From positions 310,001 through 374,000 of the forward strand of contig CAXXYG010000019.1 in the NCBI GenBank assembly GCA_963666575.2: a DNA stretch of 64,000 nt. Reading direction: 5' to 3'. Positions 51,993 to 61,900 of this stretch are shown here, piece after piece (the first letter of the stretch is position 1; each line of letters begins with the position of its first letter). The DNA comes from JABMQB01 sp963666575 (GTDB taxonomy: Bacteria; Bacteroidota; Bacteroidia; Bacteroidales; Prolixibacteraceae). The translations under genes and the position numbers were made by a program. A model generated the notes under the pieces. It was not told the origin of the DNA. It made no database searches and saw only the letters and a program-made list of their open reading frames with translations.

Positions 51993-53789
51993 ATGAAGAA
52001 TTTAGACTACGGAATTGTAGGTAATTGCAGGAGTGCAGCATTAATTTCAGATAAAGGATCAATTGACTGGTGTTGCCTGCCGGCATTTAACTCTTCATCG
52101 GTATTTGCCGCTTTATTAGATAAAAATCAGGGAGGTACGTTCAAAATTAATGTTGCAGAAACGTATAAAACAACTCAAAAATATATTCGAAATACCAATT
52201 TATTATCCACTACATTTGATAATGGAACCGATGCTTTTAGTGTCATTGATTTTATGCCGCGCTATAAAACCGAAGGAAACGGTTATTATTGCCCACCTGA
52301 TATTATCCGGTACATTAAATATTTAAAGGGCACTCCGGTTTTTTCTGTTGATTATAATCCAAAACTTGAATATGCTAAATATGCCACTGAAACATGTGAA
52401 CATAACGGTTATATAAAAAGTAAAACTAAAAAAGGCACCTACGATTCATTGTACCTGTATTCGAATCTCGATAATGGCAGCATAATAAATGGCCATCAGA
52501 TGACCATTTCTACTGATGCTTATTTTCTGATATCATACAACCAAAAAATATTAAAACAAACAGTTGAACGTTCGTACTTAAAATTACAACGTACAAAAGT
52601 ATATTGGCTTAACTGGTCGGAGCGCACACAGGTTACAGGAGGGAATTACAACGATATTATGCGCAGCGCCCTGGTTTTAAAATTACTAAGTTTCGACAAA
52701 ACCGGAGCTGTACTGGCAGCGCTTACCACCTCGTTGCCCGAAACCATTGGCGAAATTCGTAACTGGGATTACCGCTTTTGCTGGATACGTGATGCATCGA
52801 TGGTTATAAAAGTTATGGCCGGCCTGGGGCATTCAAACCTTGCAAAAAGGTACCTCAATTTTATCATCAATGTTATTTCCGATAAAGACGATAAAATCCA
52901 GATTATGTATGGCATTAACGGTGAAAAACGGTTAACCGAAACAACCTTAAAACACCTCGAAGGATACGAAGGGTCGAAACCCGTGCGTATTGGAAACGAT
53001 GCTTACCGCCAAAAACAGCACGACATATATGGTGTGCTGATGGACGTTATTTATCAGCAATTTCAGATATACGATACCTCTTTGCAAAATAGCGAAGAAC
53101 TATGGACCATCACCCGGGGTATAATTCACAGTGTTGAAAAAACATGGAAAAAACCCGACCGTGGAATCTGGGAAATCAGGAACGATCAAAAACACTTTAC
53201 CTTTTCGAAAGTATTATGCTGGGTAGCTGTCGACCGTGCATTAAAAGTGGCTGAACAGATAAACCAAAATGACTTTGTAAAAAAATGGTCGAAATTGAGG
53301 GATACTATTGCCGACGAAATTCATAAAAAAGCCTGGAACGAAGAGGTGGGTGCCTACACGCAGTTTTACGGCACCACCGAATTAGATGCTTCTACCCTAT
53401 TGATGGAACCCTATGGTTTTATCGATGCCAACCATCCACGCTATGTTTCAACGGTAAAAGCTACCAAAAAAACACTCATGCACAACGGATTGATGTACCG
53501 TTATAAAAACAGCGACGATTTTGGTTTACCTAGTTCTTCGTTTACAATATGTTCGTTTTGGCTGATTAACAGCCTATATAAAATAGGCGAAAAAACCGAA
53601 GCAAAACGGTTGTTTAAAGATCTGAGAAGTTATAGTAATCACCTGGGATTATATAGCGAAGACATTGACTTTGAAACAAAAAGGCTACTGGGGAATTTCC
53701 CGCAGGCTTATTCGCACCTCGCGCTTATCGAAACAACAATGTTACTTGCGGGCGAAGAATTATCGTTTGATTCGGAAGTGCTTTTATAA
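51993..53789 (+). CDS. Glycoside hydrolase family 15 protein (trehalase/glucoamylase-like)
   Basis: 598 residues, no signal peptide, so cytoplasmic. An N-terminal beta-sandwich domain (about 1-210; DYGIVGNCRSAALISDKGSIDWCCLP) is followed by an (alpha/alpha)6 barrel (about 230-598) with TSLPETIGEIRNWDYRFCWIRDASM and, near the C-terminus, the acidic catalytic region FGLPSSSFTICSFWLINSLYKIGE. GH15 proteins beside trehalose synthase genes are often cytoplasmic trehalases; the alternative is a glucan-degrading glucoamylase. It is divergent from the trehalose synthase/phosphatase gene. Confidence 0.92.
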   Translation: MKNLDYGIVGNCRSAALISDKGSIDWCCLPAFNSSSVFAALLDKNQGGTFKINVAETYKTTQKYIRNTNLLSTTFDNGTDAFSVIDFMPRYKTEGNGYYCPPDIIRYIKYLKGTPVFSVDYNPKLEYAKYATETCEHNGYIKSKTKKGTYDSLYLYSNLDNGSIINGHQMTISTDAYFLISYNQKILKQTVERSYLKLQRTKVYWLNWSERTQVTGGNYNDIMRSALVLKLLSFDKTGAVLAALTTSLPETIGEIRNWDYRFCWIRDASMVIKVMAGLGHSNLAKRYLNFIINVISDKDDKIQIMYGINGEKRLTETTLKHLEGYEGSKPVRIGNDAYRQKQHDIYGVLMDVIYQQFQIYDTSLQNSEELWTITRGIIHSVEKTWKKPDRGIWEIRNDQKHFTFSKVLCWVAVDRALKVAEQINQNDFVKKWSKLRDTIADEIHKKAWNEEVGAYTQFYGTTELDASTLLMEPYGFIDANHPRYVSTVKATKKTLMHNGLMYRYKNSDDFGLPSSSFTICSFWLINSLYKIGEKTEAKRLFKDLRSYSNHLGLYSEDIDFETKRLLGNFPQAYSHLALIETTMLLAGEELSFDSEVLL

Positions 53790-53822
53790 AACATAATACT
53801 TAAGTGCCAATGAATAAATTAC

Positions 53823-53862
53823 TTTGTGTTTCTTTGTGAAAAACCATTGTGTCCTTTGTTTA
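53823..53862. repeat. Periodic TTTGTG repeat
   Basis: Four degenerate copies of (C)TTTGTG at about 53822, 53832, 53846 and 53854 (spacing 8-14, mostly near 10), in the gap between the GH15 and alpha/beta-hydrolase genes. Similar CTTTGTGxxT stretches are a recurring intergenic feature of Bacteroidota genomes as I remember them. No known function. Confidence 0.4.
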
Positions 53863-53911
53863 CGCAGCCACAAAAAAATATTAAATTATACATTAATTGT
53901 AATTCTATTTT

Positions 53912-54736
53912 ATGAAAAAGCTTTTACTTTCACTAATAATAATCAGTTTTGTTTTTGTTATTTTTGCTCAAGAGTCTAACTATTCAACAAAATTAAACAT
54001 CCCGTATTACAGTGAATCAATAACTCAAGCTGATGAATATATTGCCGAACGGTGTGTTTTTGACATCTATTACCCGGCCGAAATAAAAAACTTTGCCACA
54101 GTTGTATGGTTTCATGGAGGTGGATTAAAAGGCGGCAATAAATTTATTCCCGAAGCGCTTAAAAATAAGGGCATTGCTGTAGTAGCTGTTAACTACCGGT
54201 TTTATCCAAAAATAAAAGCACCAAAATACATCGAAGATGCAGCCGCAGCTGTTGCCTGGGTGTTTAATAATATTACTGAATTAGGTGGCGATTCATCGCT
54301 TATATTTATTTCAGGGCATTCGGCCGGAGGTTACCTTACCAGCATGGTTGGATTGGATAAAAAATGGCTGGCCCCATACAGTATCGATGCCAACAGAATT
54401 GCAGGGCTTATTCCTTTCAGCGGCCATACAATCACACACATGACTGTGCGCGAAGAGAGGGGAATTGAAGGAACACAACCAATTGTTGATGATTTGGCGC
54501 CATTGTTTTATGTTCGTGCCGATGCTCCGCCACTACTGCTAATAACCGGCGACCGTGAAATGGAAATGCTGGGCCGCTACGAAGAAAATGCCTACATGAT
54601 GCGAATGATGAAAGTTAACGGCCACAAAAACACTACTCTATACGAAATAGATGGTTACGGCCACAATATGATTGAACCTGCATTCCCTTTGTTGGTGAAT
54701 GAAATACAAAGGATCACCGAACTAAAAAACAAATAG
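53912..54736 (+). CDS. Secreted alpha/beta hydrolase (esterase/lipase-like)
   Basis: 274 residues with a signal peptide (KKLLLSLIIISFVFVIFAQ). HSL/BD-FAE-type hydrolase: oxyanion motif WFHGGGLKGG, nucleophile GHSAGG with Ser137, and late His in GYGHNMIEP. It probably cleaves ester bonds of polysaccharide or lipid substrates in the periplasm. It stands alone between GH15 and the helicase gene, which have different jobs. Confidence 0.9.
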   Translation: MKKLLLSLIIISFVFVIFAQESNYSTKLNIPYYSESITQADEYIAERCVFDIYYPAEIKNFATVVWFHGGGLKGGNKFIPEALKNKGIAVVAVNYRFYPKIKAPKYIEDAAAAVAWVFNNITELGGDSSLIFISGHSAGGYLTSMVGLDKKWLAPYSIDANRIAGLIPFSGHTITHMTVREERGIEGTQPIVDDLAPLFYVRADAPPLLLITGDREMEMLGRYEENAYMMRMMKVNGHKNTTLYEIDGYGHNMIEPAFPLLVNEIQRITELKNK

Positions 54737-54905
54737 CTGGCATCTGGTTTCCCATCCTTTTTTCCAGGAGGGGTAGCACAGCTTCAATTGTTCCTGACGG
54801 CGACAATACCATTTTCTCGTTTGTGTAAAAATTATTTGCTCAACCTCCCTTATTTCCGTATTTTAGTAGAATAATAATTTCAGGAAATCAAAAAATATAA
54901 TAATC

Positions 54906-57371
54906 ATGAATACCCAAACTAATCCGCAGCTTCAGTTAGCTTTTGATTTTCTTCAATATACCAATCAGAATGTTTTTTTAACCGGAAAAGCAGGCACCGG
55001 AAAAACAACATTTTTACACAACCTGAAAAAAGTATCGCCCAAACGGATGATAGTTGTTGCCCCAACGGGTGTAGCAGCCATAAACGCCGGTGGAGTAACC
55101 ATACACTCATTTTTTCAGATTTCATTTGGCCCTCAAATACCTAAAGATCCCAAAGCTCCACAAATCATTAATTATAACAATCCGGCAAATAGTATTAAAC
55201 GGTTTAGTAAACAAAAAATAAATATTATCCGCAGCCTCGATTTGCTGGTAATTGACGAAATAAGCATGGTAAGGGCCGACCTGCTTGATGCCATCGACGA
55301 AGTGTTGCGGCGTTTTAAAAACCGCTATTTACCTTTTGGAGGTGTTCAATTGTTAATGATTGGCGACCTTCAGCAATTGGCTCCTGTTGTTAAAGAAAAT
55401 GAATGGGACCTCTTAAAAAATTACTACGATACCACTTTCTTTTTTAGTAGCCGGGCCCTTAAACAATCACAATTTACAGGTATCGAATTAAAAGAAATTT
55501 TCAGGCAAACCGATCAACACTTCATCGATTTGCTTAATAAAATCAGGGAAAATAAAATTGATGAAAAAACCCTCAAAGAACTAAATGCCCGCTATATTCC
55601 CGATTTTAGTCCACATGAAAGTGAAGGGTATATAACTTTAACTACACACAATTACCAGGCACAACAAATTAATGATTCAAAACTTGAAGTTTTAAATTCA
55701 CATCCCTACCGATTTCAAGCTGAAGTTAAAGGTGAATTTCCTGAATACACCTACCCTGCCGATGACCAACTGGTGCTCAAAAAAGGGGCTCAGGTTATGT
55801 TTGTTAAAAATGATCCTTCGGCTGAAAAACTCTATTACAATGGGAAAATTGGTAAAATAGTTGCTATTGATGGCAACACAATAGAAGTCCGTTGCCCAGG
55901 CGATTATGAATCAATTACTGTAGAAAGGGCGCAATGGGAAAATACCAAATATACTCTTAACGAATCCACGCAGGAAATTAATGAATCCGTGATTGGTGAG
56001 TTCTTTCAGTTCCCATTAAAACTAGCCTGGGCTATCACCATTCATAAAAGCCAGGGTTTAACTTTTGATAAAGCAGTCATCGACGCGCGGTTGTCTTTTA
56101 CTCACGGACAGGTATATGTAGCTTTAAGCCGCTGCAAAACGCTTGAAGGATTGGTTTTGCGCTCGTTAATTGCTGCCGACAGTGTTAAAAACGATACTAC
56201 AGTTATCAACTTTTCGGCTGATGTTGAAAGGAACCAACCCGGCCCTGAAGAATTAATTAAATCAAGGCAGCAGTATCAACTGTTGCTATTAACAGAACTT
56301 TTTGACTTTCAGCCAATTCTACGAAATATTAATTATATGCTGAAAATATGGGCCGAAAATGAAACACATTTACAAGGGAATTTGGGAGATAACTTCCGAA
56401 AAGTGCTAATACCAATCCAAAATGAAATAATTCAGGTAGCCCAAAAATTCCAAAGGCCATTGTCACGTATGGTACATCAACATAACGATGCTGAACAAAA
56501 CAATGAATTGCAGGAGAGAGTAAAAAAAGGATGCCATTATTTTATGGATAAACTGGCTTCGAATATTCTGGAACCACTTAACAATTCAGGTTTCCAAACC
56601 GATAATAAGGAAATACGGAAAAAAATTAGTGCACCACTCGAACGTATTGAAAAAGAAGCTGAAATTAAAAAAGCATGCCTTAATCGTACAATACCGGGTT
56701 TTGCAATAAAAGAATACCTCGATGCCAAAGCCAAAGCCAGCATCGACCAGGTAGGTTTGTCGAAATCAAAAACCAAACAACCAACCGTTATTCTTTCTGA
56801 TTTAAAACACCCCGAATTTTACCATCAACTATTTGCCTGGCGAAAATCAAAAGCCAACGAATTAAACATAACCATTTCGCGTGTAATGCAACAAAAAACA
56901 CTCCTTTATATTGCTCAGGCAATCCCATCAACTGTTGTGGAATTAAAAGCCATTAAAGGTATGGGTGGTACAAAAATGAAACAATTTGGCAAAGAATTGA
57001 TGGAAATGTTATTCAGTTACCGAAAAGAAAAAGGATTGGAACTACCTATTGGTGCTGAAAAAGAAATTGCTAAAGCGGGGCTCGATACTAAACACCTCAG
57101 TTTTGAGTTATTTAAAACCGGCAAAAACATTTCAGAGATTGCACATGAAAGAAGTTTAGCCCGCTCTACAATTGTAGGGCACCTTGGCTTTTTTGTTGGA
57201 ACCGGCGAACTGGAGATTGAAAAATTGGTTGAATCCGACCGAATCGCAGCCATCACCAACTTTTTTACCAACCATAAAAATGCTACTACAACCGATGCTC
57301 GCAACAATTTAGGCAACGATTACAGTTATACCGAAATAAAGCTGGTGTTACAACACATTGAAAGCAAATGA
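54906..57371 (+). CDS. Pif1/RecD2-like helicase with HRDC and HTH domains
   Basis: 821 residues, soluble. N-terminal superfamily-1B helicase: Walker A GKAGTGKTT (residues 27-35), Walker B LLVIDEISMV, motif III GDLQQLAPV, IELKEIFRQTDQ, and motif VI HGQVYVALSRCKTLEGLVLRS. Residues about 640-700 form an HRDC-like domain (FAWRKSKANELNITISRVMQQKTLLYIAQAIPSTVVELKAIKGMGG). A C-terminal RQC-type helix-turn-helix (about 720-821) contains LARSTIVGHLGFFVGTGELEIEKLV. The role is probably DNA unwinding at G4 or stalled forks. Intact. Confidence 0.9.
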   Translation: MNTQTNPQLQLAFDFLQYTNQNVFLTGKAGTGKTTFLHNLKKVSPKRMIVVAPTGVAAINAGGVTIHSFFQISFGPQIPKDPKAPQIINYNNPANSIKRFSKQKINIIRSLDLLVIDEISMVRADLLDAIDEVLRRFKNRYLPFGGVQLLMIGDLQQLAPVVKENEWDLLKNYYDTTFFFSSRALKQSQFTGIELKEIFRQTDQHFIDLLNKIRENKIDEKTLKELNARYIPDFSPHESEGYITLTTHNYQAQQINDSKLEVLNSHPYRFQAEVKGEFPEYTYPADDQLVLKKGAQVMFVKNDPSAEKLYYNGKIGKIVAIDGNTIEVRCPGDYESITVERAQWENTKYTLNESTQEINESVIGEFFQFPLKLAWAITIHKSQGLTFDKAVIDARLSFTHGQVYVALSRCKTLEGLVLRSLIAADSVKNDTTVINFSADVERNQPGPEELIKSRQQYQLLLLTELFDFQPILRNINYMLKIWAENETHLQGNLGDNFRKVLIPIQNEIIQVAQKFQRPLSRMVHQHNDAEQNNELQERVKKGCHYFMDKLASNILEPLNNSGFQTDNKEIRKKISAPLERIEKEAEIKKACLNRTIPGFAIKEYLDAKAKASIDQVGLSKSKTKQPTVILSDLKHPEFYHQLFAWRKSKANELNITISRVMQQKTLLYIAQAIPSTVVELKAIKGMGGTKMKQFGKELMEMLFSYRKEKGLELPIGAEKEIAKAGLDTKHLSFELFKTGKNISEIAHERSLARSTIVGHLGFFVGTGELEIEKLVESDRIAAITNFFTNHKNATTTDARNNLGNDYSYTEIKLVLQHIESK

Positions 57372-57660
57372 TCTTTACCAATCAATTCATTTCAAACATA
57401 TGTTTTATAATTCAAAAAACAAATAACTTAGGTAGTAAAATAAAAACAGTTTGAGTTTTAAGTTAAATCTGAAAAATTTATTGTATTCGACATTTTTATT
57501 CTACATTTAATCAGGGAAATAAATAATATGCACAACGGGTGAATAAAATCTCTTTTAAACAGTATTGCTATTTGACCACACGATGTAACATTTAGTTTGT
57601 AAAAAAATCATGTTAAATAATCCTAACATGGTGCAGAACCTGTCTGCCTAATAAAACAAT

Positions 57661-59745
57661 ATGAAACAAGGACGCCTGTTTATTCTACTATTTACTATTT
57701 TACTGTTTCTGCCCGGCATAACAAAAGCTGATGAATATATTGATAGTTTACAAAATGTAATATCCAGACATTTAATTGAAAATCACGTTGATTCTGTTTT
57801 AAATACCAGGCTTGTACTCATTAAATATGTTCGATTTTCTGACTTTGAATTGTTCCTTGACTTATCAAAATCAAACATCGAACTTGCTAAAAAAGAGAAT
57901 TTGAACTGGGGGCAAATTGATACCTACATGGAATTGGGTGAAGTATTTATTTTAAAGGGTATTTTCAGCGAAGCACTCAACAATTTAAATGAAGCCTTAA
58001 AATTAGCCGAAATTGATGAATACCGTCCTTATATTGGTTGGGTAAGTATCTCAATTGGTAATGCCTACGAAGGAATGTTCGCTTTCAATAAAGCCATCGA
58101 TTTTTACCAAAAATCCTTTCAGGTTTTTGAAGAAACTGATAATACCGAAGGAATGGCATTGGCCTCAACCAATATAGGTAGCTGCTATCAGGAACTCAAC
58201 GAACTTGATAAAGCAGAAATGTTTTTAACAAGAGGATTAAAATACTATAAACAAATAGATGACCCTGTTAATCTGGGTTACGTACAAATGTACCTGGCTG
58301 AATTAAAAATTATCCGCGGAAAGTATAATGAAGCAAAATCAGATTTAGCAAGTCTTACATATTCTGTTCAAGAATTGATTTTGAATAACAAGGGTGCTTC
58401 TGCTTCAAATGAAGCACAAAATTTACTATCAGTGGTTTTATGGTTACTTTCTGATTGTGAAAACCATTTGGGCAATACGCAAAAATCAATAGGTTATCTG
58501 AAAAACGCTGTGGCATTAAATTCAAAGTCAGGGAATTTTATCAATTTAGCAACGTTTTACAATCTATTGGGGAATAGTTACCTGGCTGAAAAACAATATA
58601 ATTTAGCGCTTGTTTTTGCCGATTCAGCAGCTACTATCGCAAAAAACGAGCGAATATTTATTGAAGAAGCCAAATCATACCAATTATTTTCAAATATCTA
58701 TTCGGGATTAAATAAACCTGACAAAGCCCTCAATTATTACAAACAATATAAATCAATTAACGATTCTATATATAACAATGCAGTTATTCAGGCAATATCC
58801 GATGTTGATGTATTGGTACATACTGTTGAAAAAGAAAAAGACAATCAAATTCTGGCATTAAAGTATGGACAGGAACGTAAAAACAGAATAATAGGAGCTA
58901 CCGGGACATTCGTACTATTTATTATCGTTTCAACCTTTGTTTTTATAATCAACCGGAGGTACACTAAAGAAAAAAAACTCCGTAAACAACTTTTAATCCA
59001 AAATGGGCAAATTGTTGAGCAAAGTAAAAATATGGAACGCCTGAATGATGAGTTAACACTTATAAACAAATCAAAAGACAAATTCAATTCAATTATTGCC
59101 CATGATTTAAAAAATCCAGCAGCTACTGTTTATAGTTTAGTTAACCTGTTAAATCAAAAATACGATGATTACCCCGATAAAGACCGTAAAGAATTAATAA
59201 AAATGGCCGATGAAATGGCCGAAAGGACCGTAAAACTCCTTGAGAACCTACTTACATGGTCACGAGTACAGAATGGCAAATTAGCTGTAAATTATTCTGA
59301 AGTATCCATTACAGATGTGTTAAAAGAAAATATTGAATTAGCAGAACGTATCGCACTTGCGAAAGGGTTAACTTTAAGATTATCACCAGCCGGAAAAATA
59401 AAAATAAAAGCTGATAAAGAAATGATAACCACAGTAGTTCGTAATTTAATTTCCAATGCGATCAAATTTTCCTCATCAGGGCAAACCATTTATACCGGAA
59501 TTAAAATTTTTGACCATCATATCGAAGTTTGGGTACAGGATGAAGGAATTGGAATTCCAAAGAATAAATTGGGGACCTTATTTCAAATCGATTCACAAAT
59601 CCAACGAAAAGGGACAAATGAAGAACCAGGCACCGGATTAGGATTACAACTCTGCCATGAATTTATAAGTATGCACAAGGGTAAAATCAATGTTACAAGT
59701 GAAGAAGGGAAAGGCAGCAGGTTTACATTCTCTTTACCTTATTAA
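57661..59745 (+). CDS. TPR-containing sensor histidine kinase
   Basis: 694 residues. Signal peptide (residues 1-22), then a periplasmic TPR array (about 60-390; AFNKAIDFYQKSFQVFEETDNTEGMALASTNIGSCYQELNELDKAE) and one membrane segment (about 412-430, FVLFIIVSTFVFIIN). A cytoplasmic coiled coil, HisKA (His481 in NSIIAHDLKNPAATVYSLVN) and HATPase (ISNAIKFSSSG, DEGIGIP, GTGLGLQLCHEF) follow. The typical Bacteroidota TPR kinase; no response regulator is adjacent, so its partner is elsewhere. Intact. Confidence 0.93.
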   Translation: MKQGRLFILLFTILLFLPGITKADEYIDSLQNVISRHLIENHVDSVLNTRLVLIKYVRFSDFELFLDLSKSNIELAKKENLNWGQIDTYMELGEVFILKGIFSEALNNLNEALKLAEIDEYRPYIGWVSISIGNAYEGMFAFNKAIDFYQKSFQVFEETDNTEGMALASTNIGSCYQELNELDKAEMFLTRGLKYYKQIDDPVNLGYVQMYLAELKIIRGKYNEAKSDLASLTYSVQELILNNKGASASNEAQNLLSVVLWLLSDCENHLGNTQKSIGYLKNAVALNSKSGNFINLATFYNLLGNSYLAEKQYNLALVFADSAATIAKNERIFIEEAKSYQLFSNIYSGLNKPDKALNYYKQYKSINDSIYNNAVIQAISDVDVLVHTVEKEKDNQILALKYGQERKNRIIGATGTFVLFIIVSTFVFIINRRYTKEKKLRKQLLIQNGQIVEQSKNMERLNDELTLINKSKDKFNSIIAHDLKNPAATVYSLVNLLNQKYDDYPDKDRKELIKMADEMAERTVKLLENLLTWSRVQNGKLAVNYSEVSITDVLKENIELAERIALAKGLTLRLSPAGKIKIKADKEMITTVVRNLISNAIKFSSSGQTIYTGIKIFDHHIEVWVQDEGIGIPKNKLGTLFQIDSQIQRKGTNEEPGTGLGLQLCHEFISMHKGKINVTSEEGKGSRFTFSLPY

Positions 59746-60085
59746 TGACTGTAAAATCCCAATCTGTATTTCTACAAATTATGACATAAAAAAACTCCCA
59801 CTCAAGTTTCATCAATAAATACCTTTGTACAAAATCTCAAAATTGATAAAAACATGTCAAGAGAATATAAAATAGAACATAAATGCCATAATATGCTATT
59901 CGTGTATGCAACAATTGTTTTTCCTTAAAATAGCAAGGGCCGTTTATTAAATAACTGCACTCTAATAAGATGTCAGTAGTTTTTAACAGAACTTTAAACC
60001 AGTTGTAAAATCGCCCATAGTTTTTTAAATTGCAGCGGCTTAAAATCTCCTTTTTGCATTAATTAATTTAACCCGTTTTTCTACA
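59746..60085. other. Intergenic gap with a promoter-like box and a very short ORF
   Basis: 340 bases between the TPR kinase and the nitrilase-family gene. TACCTTTG at 59820-59827 fits the -7 consensus, and 27 bases later an ATG (59854) opens a 24-codon ORF ending at 59928. No -33 box and no similarity I know. I also see no terminator hairpin in the gap. Confidence 0.4.
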
Positions 60086-60826
60086 ATGATTTTATCTGCT
60101 GCTCAAATTCATCCCGTTCAGGGGAACATAACAAAAAACATAACAGAACATTGCAAAAAAATAGGAATAGCCGCTGAAAATGGGGCCGAACTTATTGTAT
60201 TCCCTGAGATGTCGTTATCGGGATATGATCGGGAGAATGCCCATTTATTAGCCTTTACCAAAGATGATTCACGGCTTGACAAACTAAAAATCCTTGCTAC
60301 TGATAAAAATATTATTGTAATAGCCGGAGCCGCTATCCGCATTAATTCAACCATGTATATTGGGTCGTTTATAATTTATCCCAGTAATTCTATTTCAATT
60401 TACACCAAACAATTCCCCCATTCGGGTGAAGAAAATTACTTCTCTTTTTCATCTGAATTAAATCCAACAATAAAATTGAATAGCGAACAATTTTCACTAG
60501 CAATTTGTGCCGACATAAATAATCCAATTCATCCACAAAATGCCTTTAAAACGCAAAGTTCGTTTTATTTAGCCAGTATATTTTTTACGCTTGGTGGGAT
60601 TTCGGATGGACACACCATATTAAGTTCGTATGCCAAACAGTATTCCATGAATGTATTAATGTCTAATTTCTGCGGAAAATCGTGGGGACTAGAGGCAGGA
60701 GGGAAAAGTGCATTTTGGGATAATACAGGAAAACTGATTGGTGAAATCACAAGTAATGATTCAGGATTACTGGTAGTTGAAAAAAATGCCAGTAGCTGGG
60801 TTGGCCAAACAATAATTGATAAATAA
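60086..60826 (+). CDS. Carbon-nitrogen hydrolase (nitrilase superfamily)
   Basis: 246 residues, soluble. Nitrilase catalytic triad: Glu41 (LIVFPEMSLSGY), Lys108 (IYTKQFPH) and Cys141 (LAICADINNPIHP). The lacking GHY-type motif and short length fit the amidase-like branch. Members cleave amide or nitrile C-N bonds; the substrate is unknown. It is followed with no gap by the LOG-family gene (stop TAA 60824-60826, next ATG 60827). Confidence 0.92.
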   Translation: MILSAAQIHPVQGNITKNITEHCKKIGIAAENGAELIVFPEMSLSGYDRENAHLLAFTKDDSRLDKLKILATDKNIIVIAGAAIRINSTMYIGSFIIYPSNSISIYTKQFPHSGEENYFSFSSELNPTIKLNSEQFSLAICADINNPIHPQNAFKTQSSFYLASIFFTLGGISDGHTILSSYAKQYSMNVLMSNFCGKSWGLEAGGKSAFWDNTGKLIGEITSNDSGLLVVEKNASSWVGQTIIDK

Positions 60827-61423
60827 ATGAAACAAATTTGTGTTTTTTGCGGATCAAGTTACGGCAACACTTCCGTTTATACCGAAGCTGTACAATGGCT
60901 AAGTACGGTTTTTATCAAAAATAATATTACACTCATTTATGGCGGAGCTAAAGTTGGATTAATGGGTGTTTTAGCCGACAATATACTTAAACAAGGTGGT
61001 AAAGTAATTGGCATTATCCCCCGGTTTTTGATTGATAAAGAAGTAGCCCACCATGGTTTAACTGAATTAATCGAAGTTGAGACGATGCATGAACGTAAAA
61101 CCCTGATGGAGCAAAAATCGGATGGATTTATTGCCATGCCAGGTGGTTTAGGCACTGTTGAAGAAATTTTTGAAATGATTACATGGGGGCAATTAAAACT
61201 TCATAAAAAACCATGTGCATTCCTGAATAGTAATGGTTATTACAATTTTATAGAAAAATTCCTTGACAATGCTGTAAGTGAAGGTTTTATCGAACAGGAA
61301 TATAAAAACATGATCATTATTGAAAATAATCCTGAAACAATTTTTGAACAGTTTTTAAACTATCAACACCCGGTAATTGATAAAGCAGAAAAAGCATTAA
61401 ATAAAAACAAAACTTCCACATAA
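60827..61423 (+). CDS. LOG-family (TIGR00730) Rossmann-fold nucleotide phosphoribohydrolase
   Basis: 198 residues. Lysine-decarboxylase-like LOG motif PGGLGTVEEIFEMITWGQL, the nucleotide-binding YGGAKVGLMGVLAD, and ERKTLMEQKSDGFIAMP. Proteins of this family hydrolyse the N-glycosidic bond of nucleoside 5'-monophosphates such as cytokinin ribotides or AMP/purine derivatives. Starts immediately after the nitrilase-type gene, so the two are translationally linked. Confidence 0.95.
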   Translation: MKQICVFCGSSYGNTSVYTEAVQWLSTVFIKNNITLIYGGAKVGLMGVLADNILKQGGKVIGIIPRFLIDKEVAHHGLTELIEVETMHERKTLMEQKSDGFIAMPGGLGTVEEIFEMITWGQLKLHKKPCAFLNSNGYYNFIEKFLDNAVSEGFIEQEYKNMIIIENNPETIFEQFLNYQHPVIDKAEKALNKNKTST

Positions 61424-61436
61424 AAACACATTAAAA

Positions 61437-61784
61437 ATGGAAAATCTTCTGTTTTATATTGCACTGTCTTTTATCCTTGTCCACGAAATGGACGCAGTTC
61501 ACTGTAAAGAGTGGAGAATTTTTCCTGGCCTTAAATTACTTGATGACAAACTCGGATATATCATTTTTACTGTTGCCCATATCCCTCTTTATATTTTTAT
61601 TTTTTGGGCAATTTCATACCCCGCTAACAGTAAAATAGTCATTACAGGATTAGAAGCTTTTTTTATAGTCCATGTTTTTTTACACATCCTCCTTCTGCGG
61701 AATAAAAAGAACATGTTTAAAGGTTGGCTCTCGTGGACATTAATAATCGGAGCTGGGCTGTTTGCATTATTGGATATACTTTAA
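61437..61784 (+). CDS. DUF6713 membrane protein
   Basis: 115 residues. Four hydrophobic segments (about 3-14, 41-60, 68-87 and 98-114). The conserved polar stretch after the first helix, VHEMDAVHCKEWRIFPGLKLLDDKLGY, is characteristic of DUF6713. It lies 13 bases after the LOG gene and is likely in the same operon. Ends before a strong bidirectional terminator. No known function. Confidence 0.88.
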   Translation: MENLLFYIALSFILVHEMDAVHCKEWRIFPGLKLLDDKLGYIIFTVAHIPLYIFIFWAISYPANSKIVITGLEAFFIVHVFLHILLLRNKKNMFKGWLSWTLIIGAGLFALLDIL

Positions 61785-61835
61785 AATTTATAAATCCATC
61801 TCCAAAGGCAACTTTCCAAATTGAATCGCAAACAA

Positions 61836-61877
61836 AAATGTCAAGTGATTTTATTTTTCTCACTTGACATTTTTTTT
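61836..61877. terminator. Strong bidirectional terminator
   Basis: A perfect 13-bp stem (AAATGTCAAGTGA at 61836-61848, TCACTTGACATTT at 61860-61872), 11-base loop, followed by T runs on both strands. It lies between the convergent genes ending at 61784 (+) and 61901 (-). Confidence 0.92.
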
Positions 61878-61900
61878 ACTAAAAATATTCGATTTTTCTT

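Noticed and set aside
54737..54905. GC-richer hairpin-like sequence after the alpha/beta hydrolase gene (CCCATCCT / AGGAGGGG)
   Set aside because: No T tract follows on the plus strand and the stem has a mismatch; not called as terminator.
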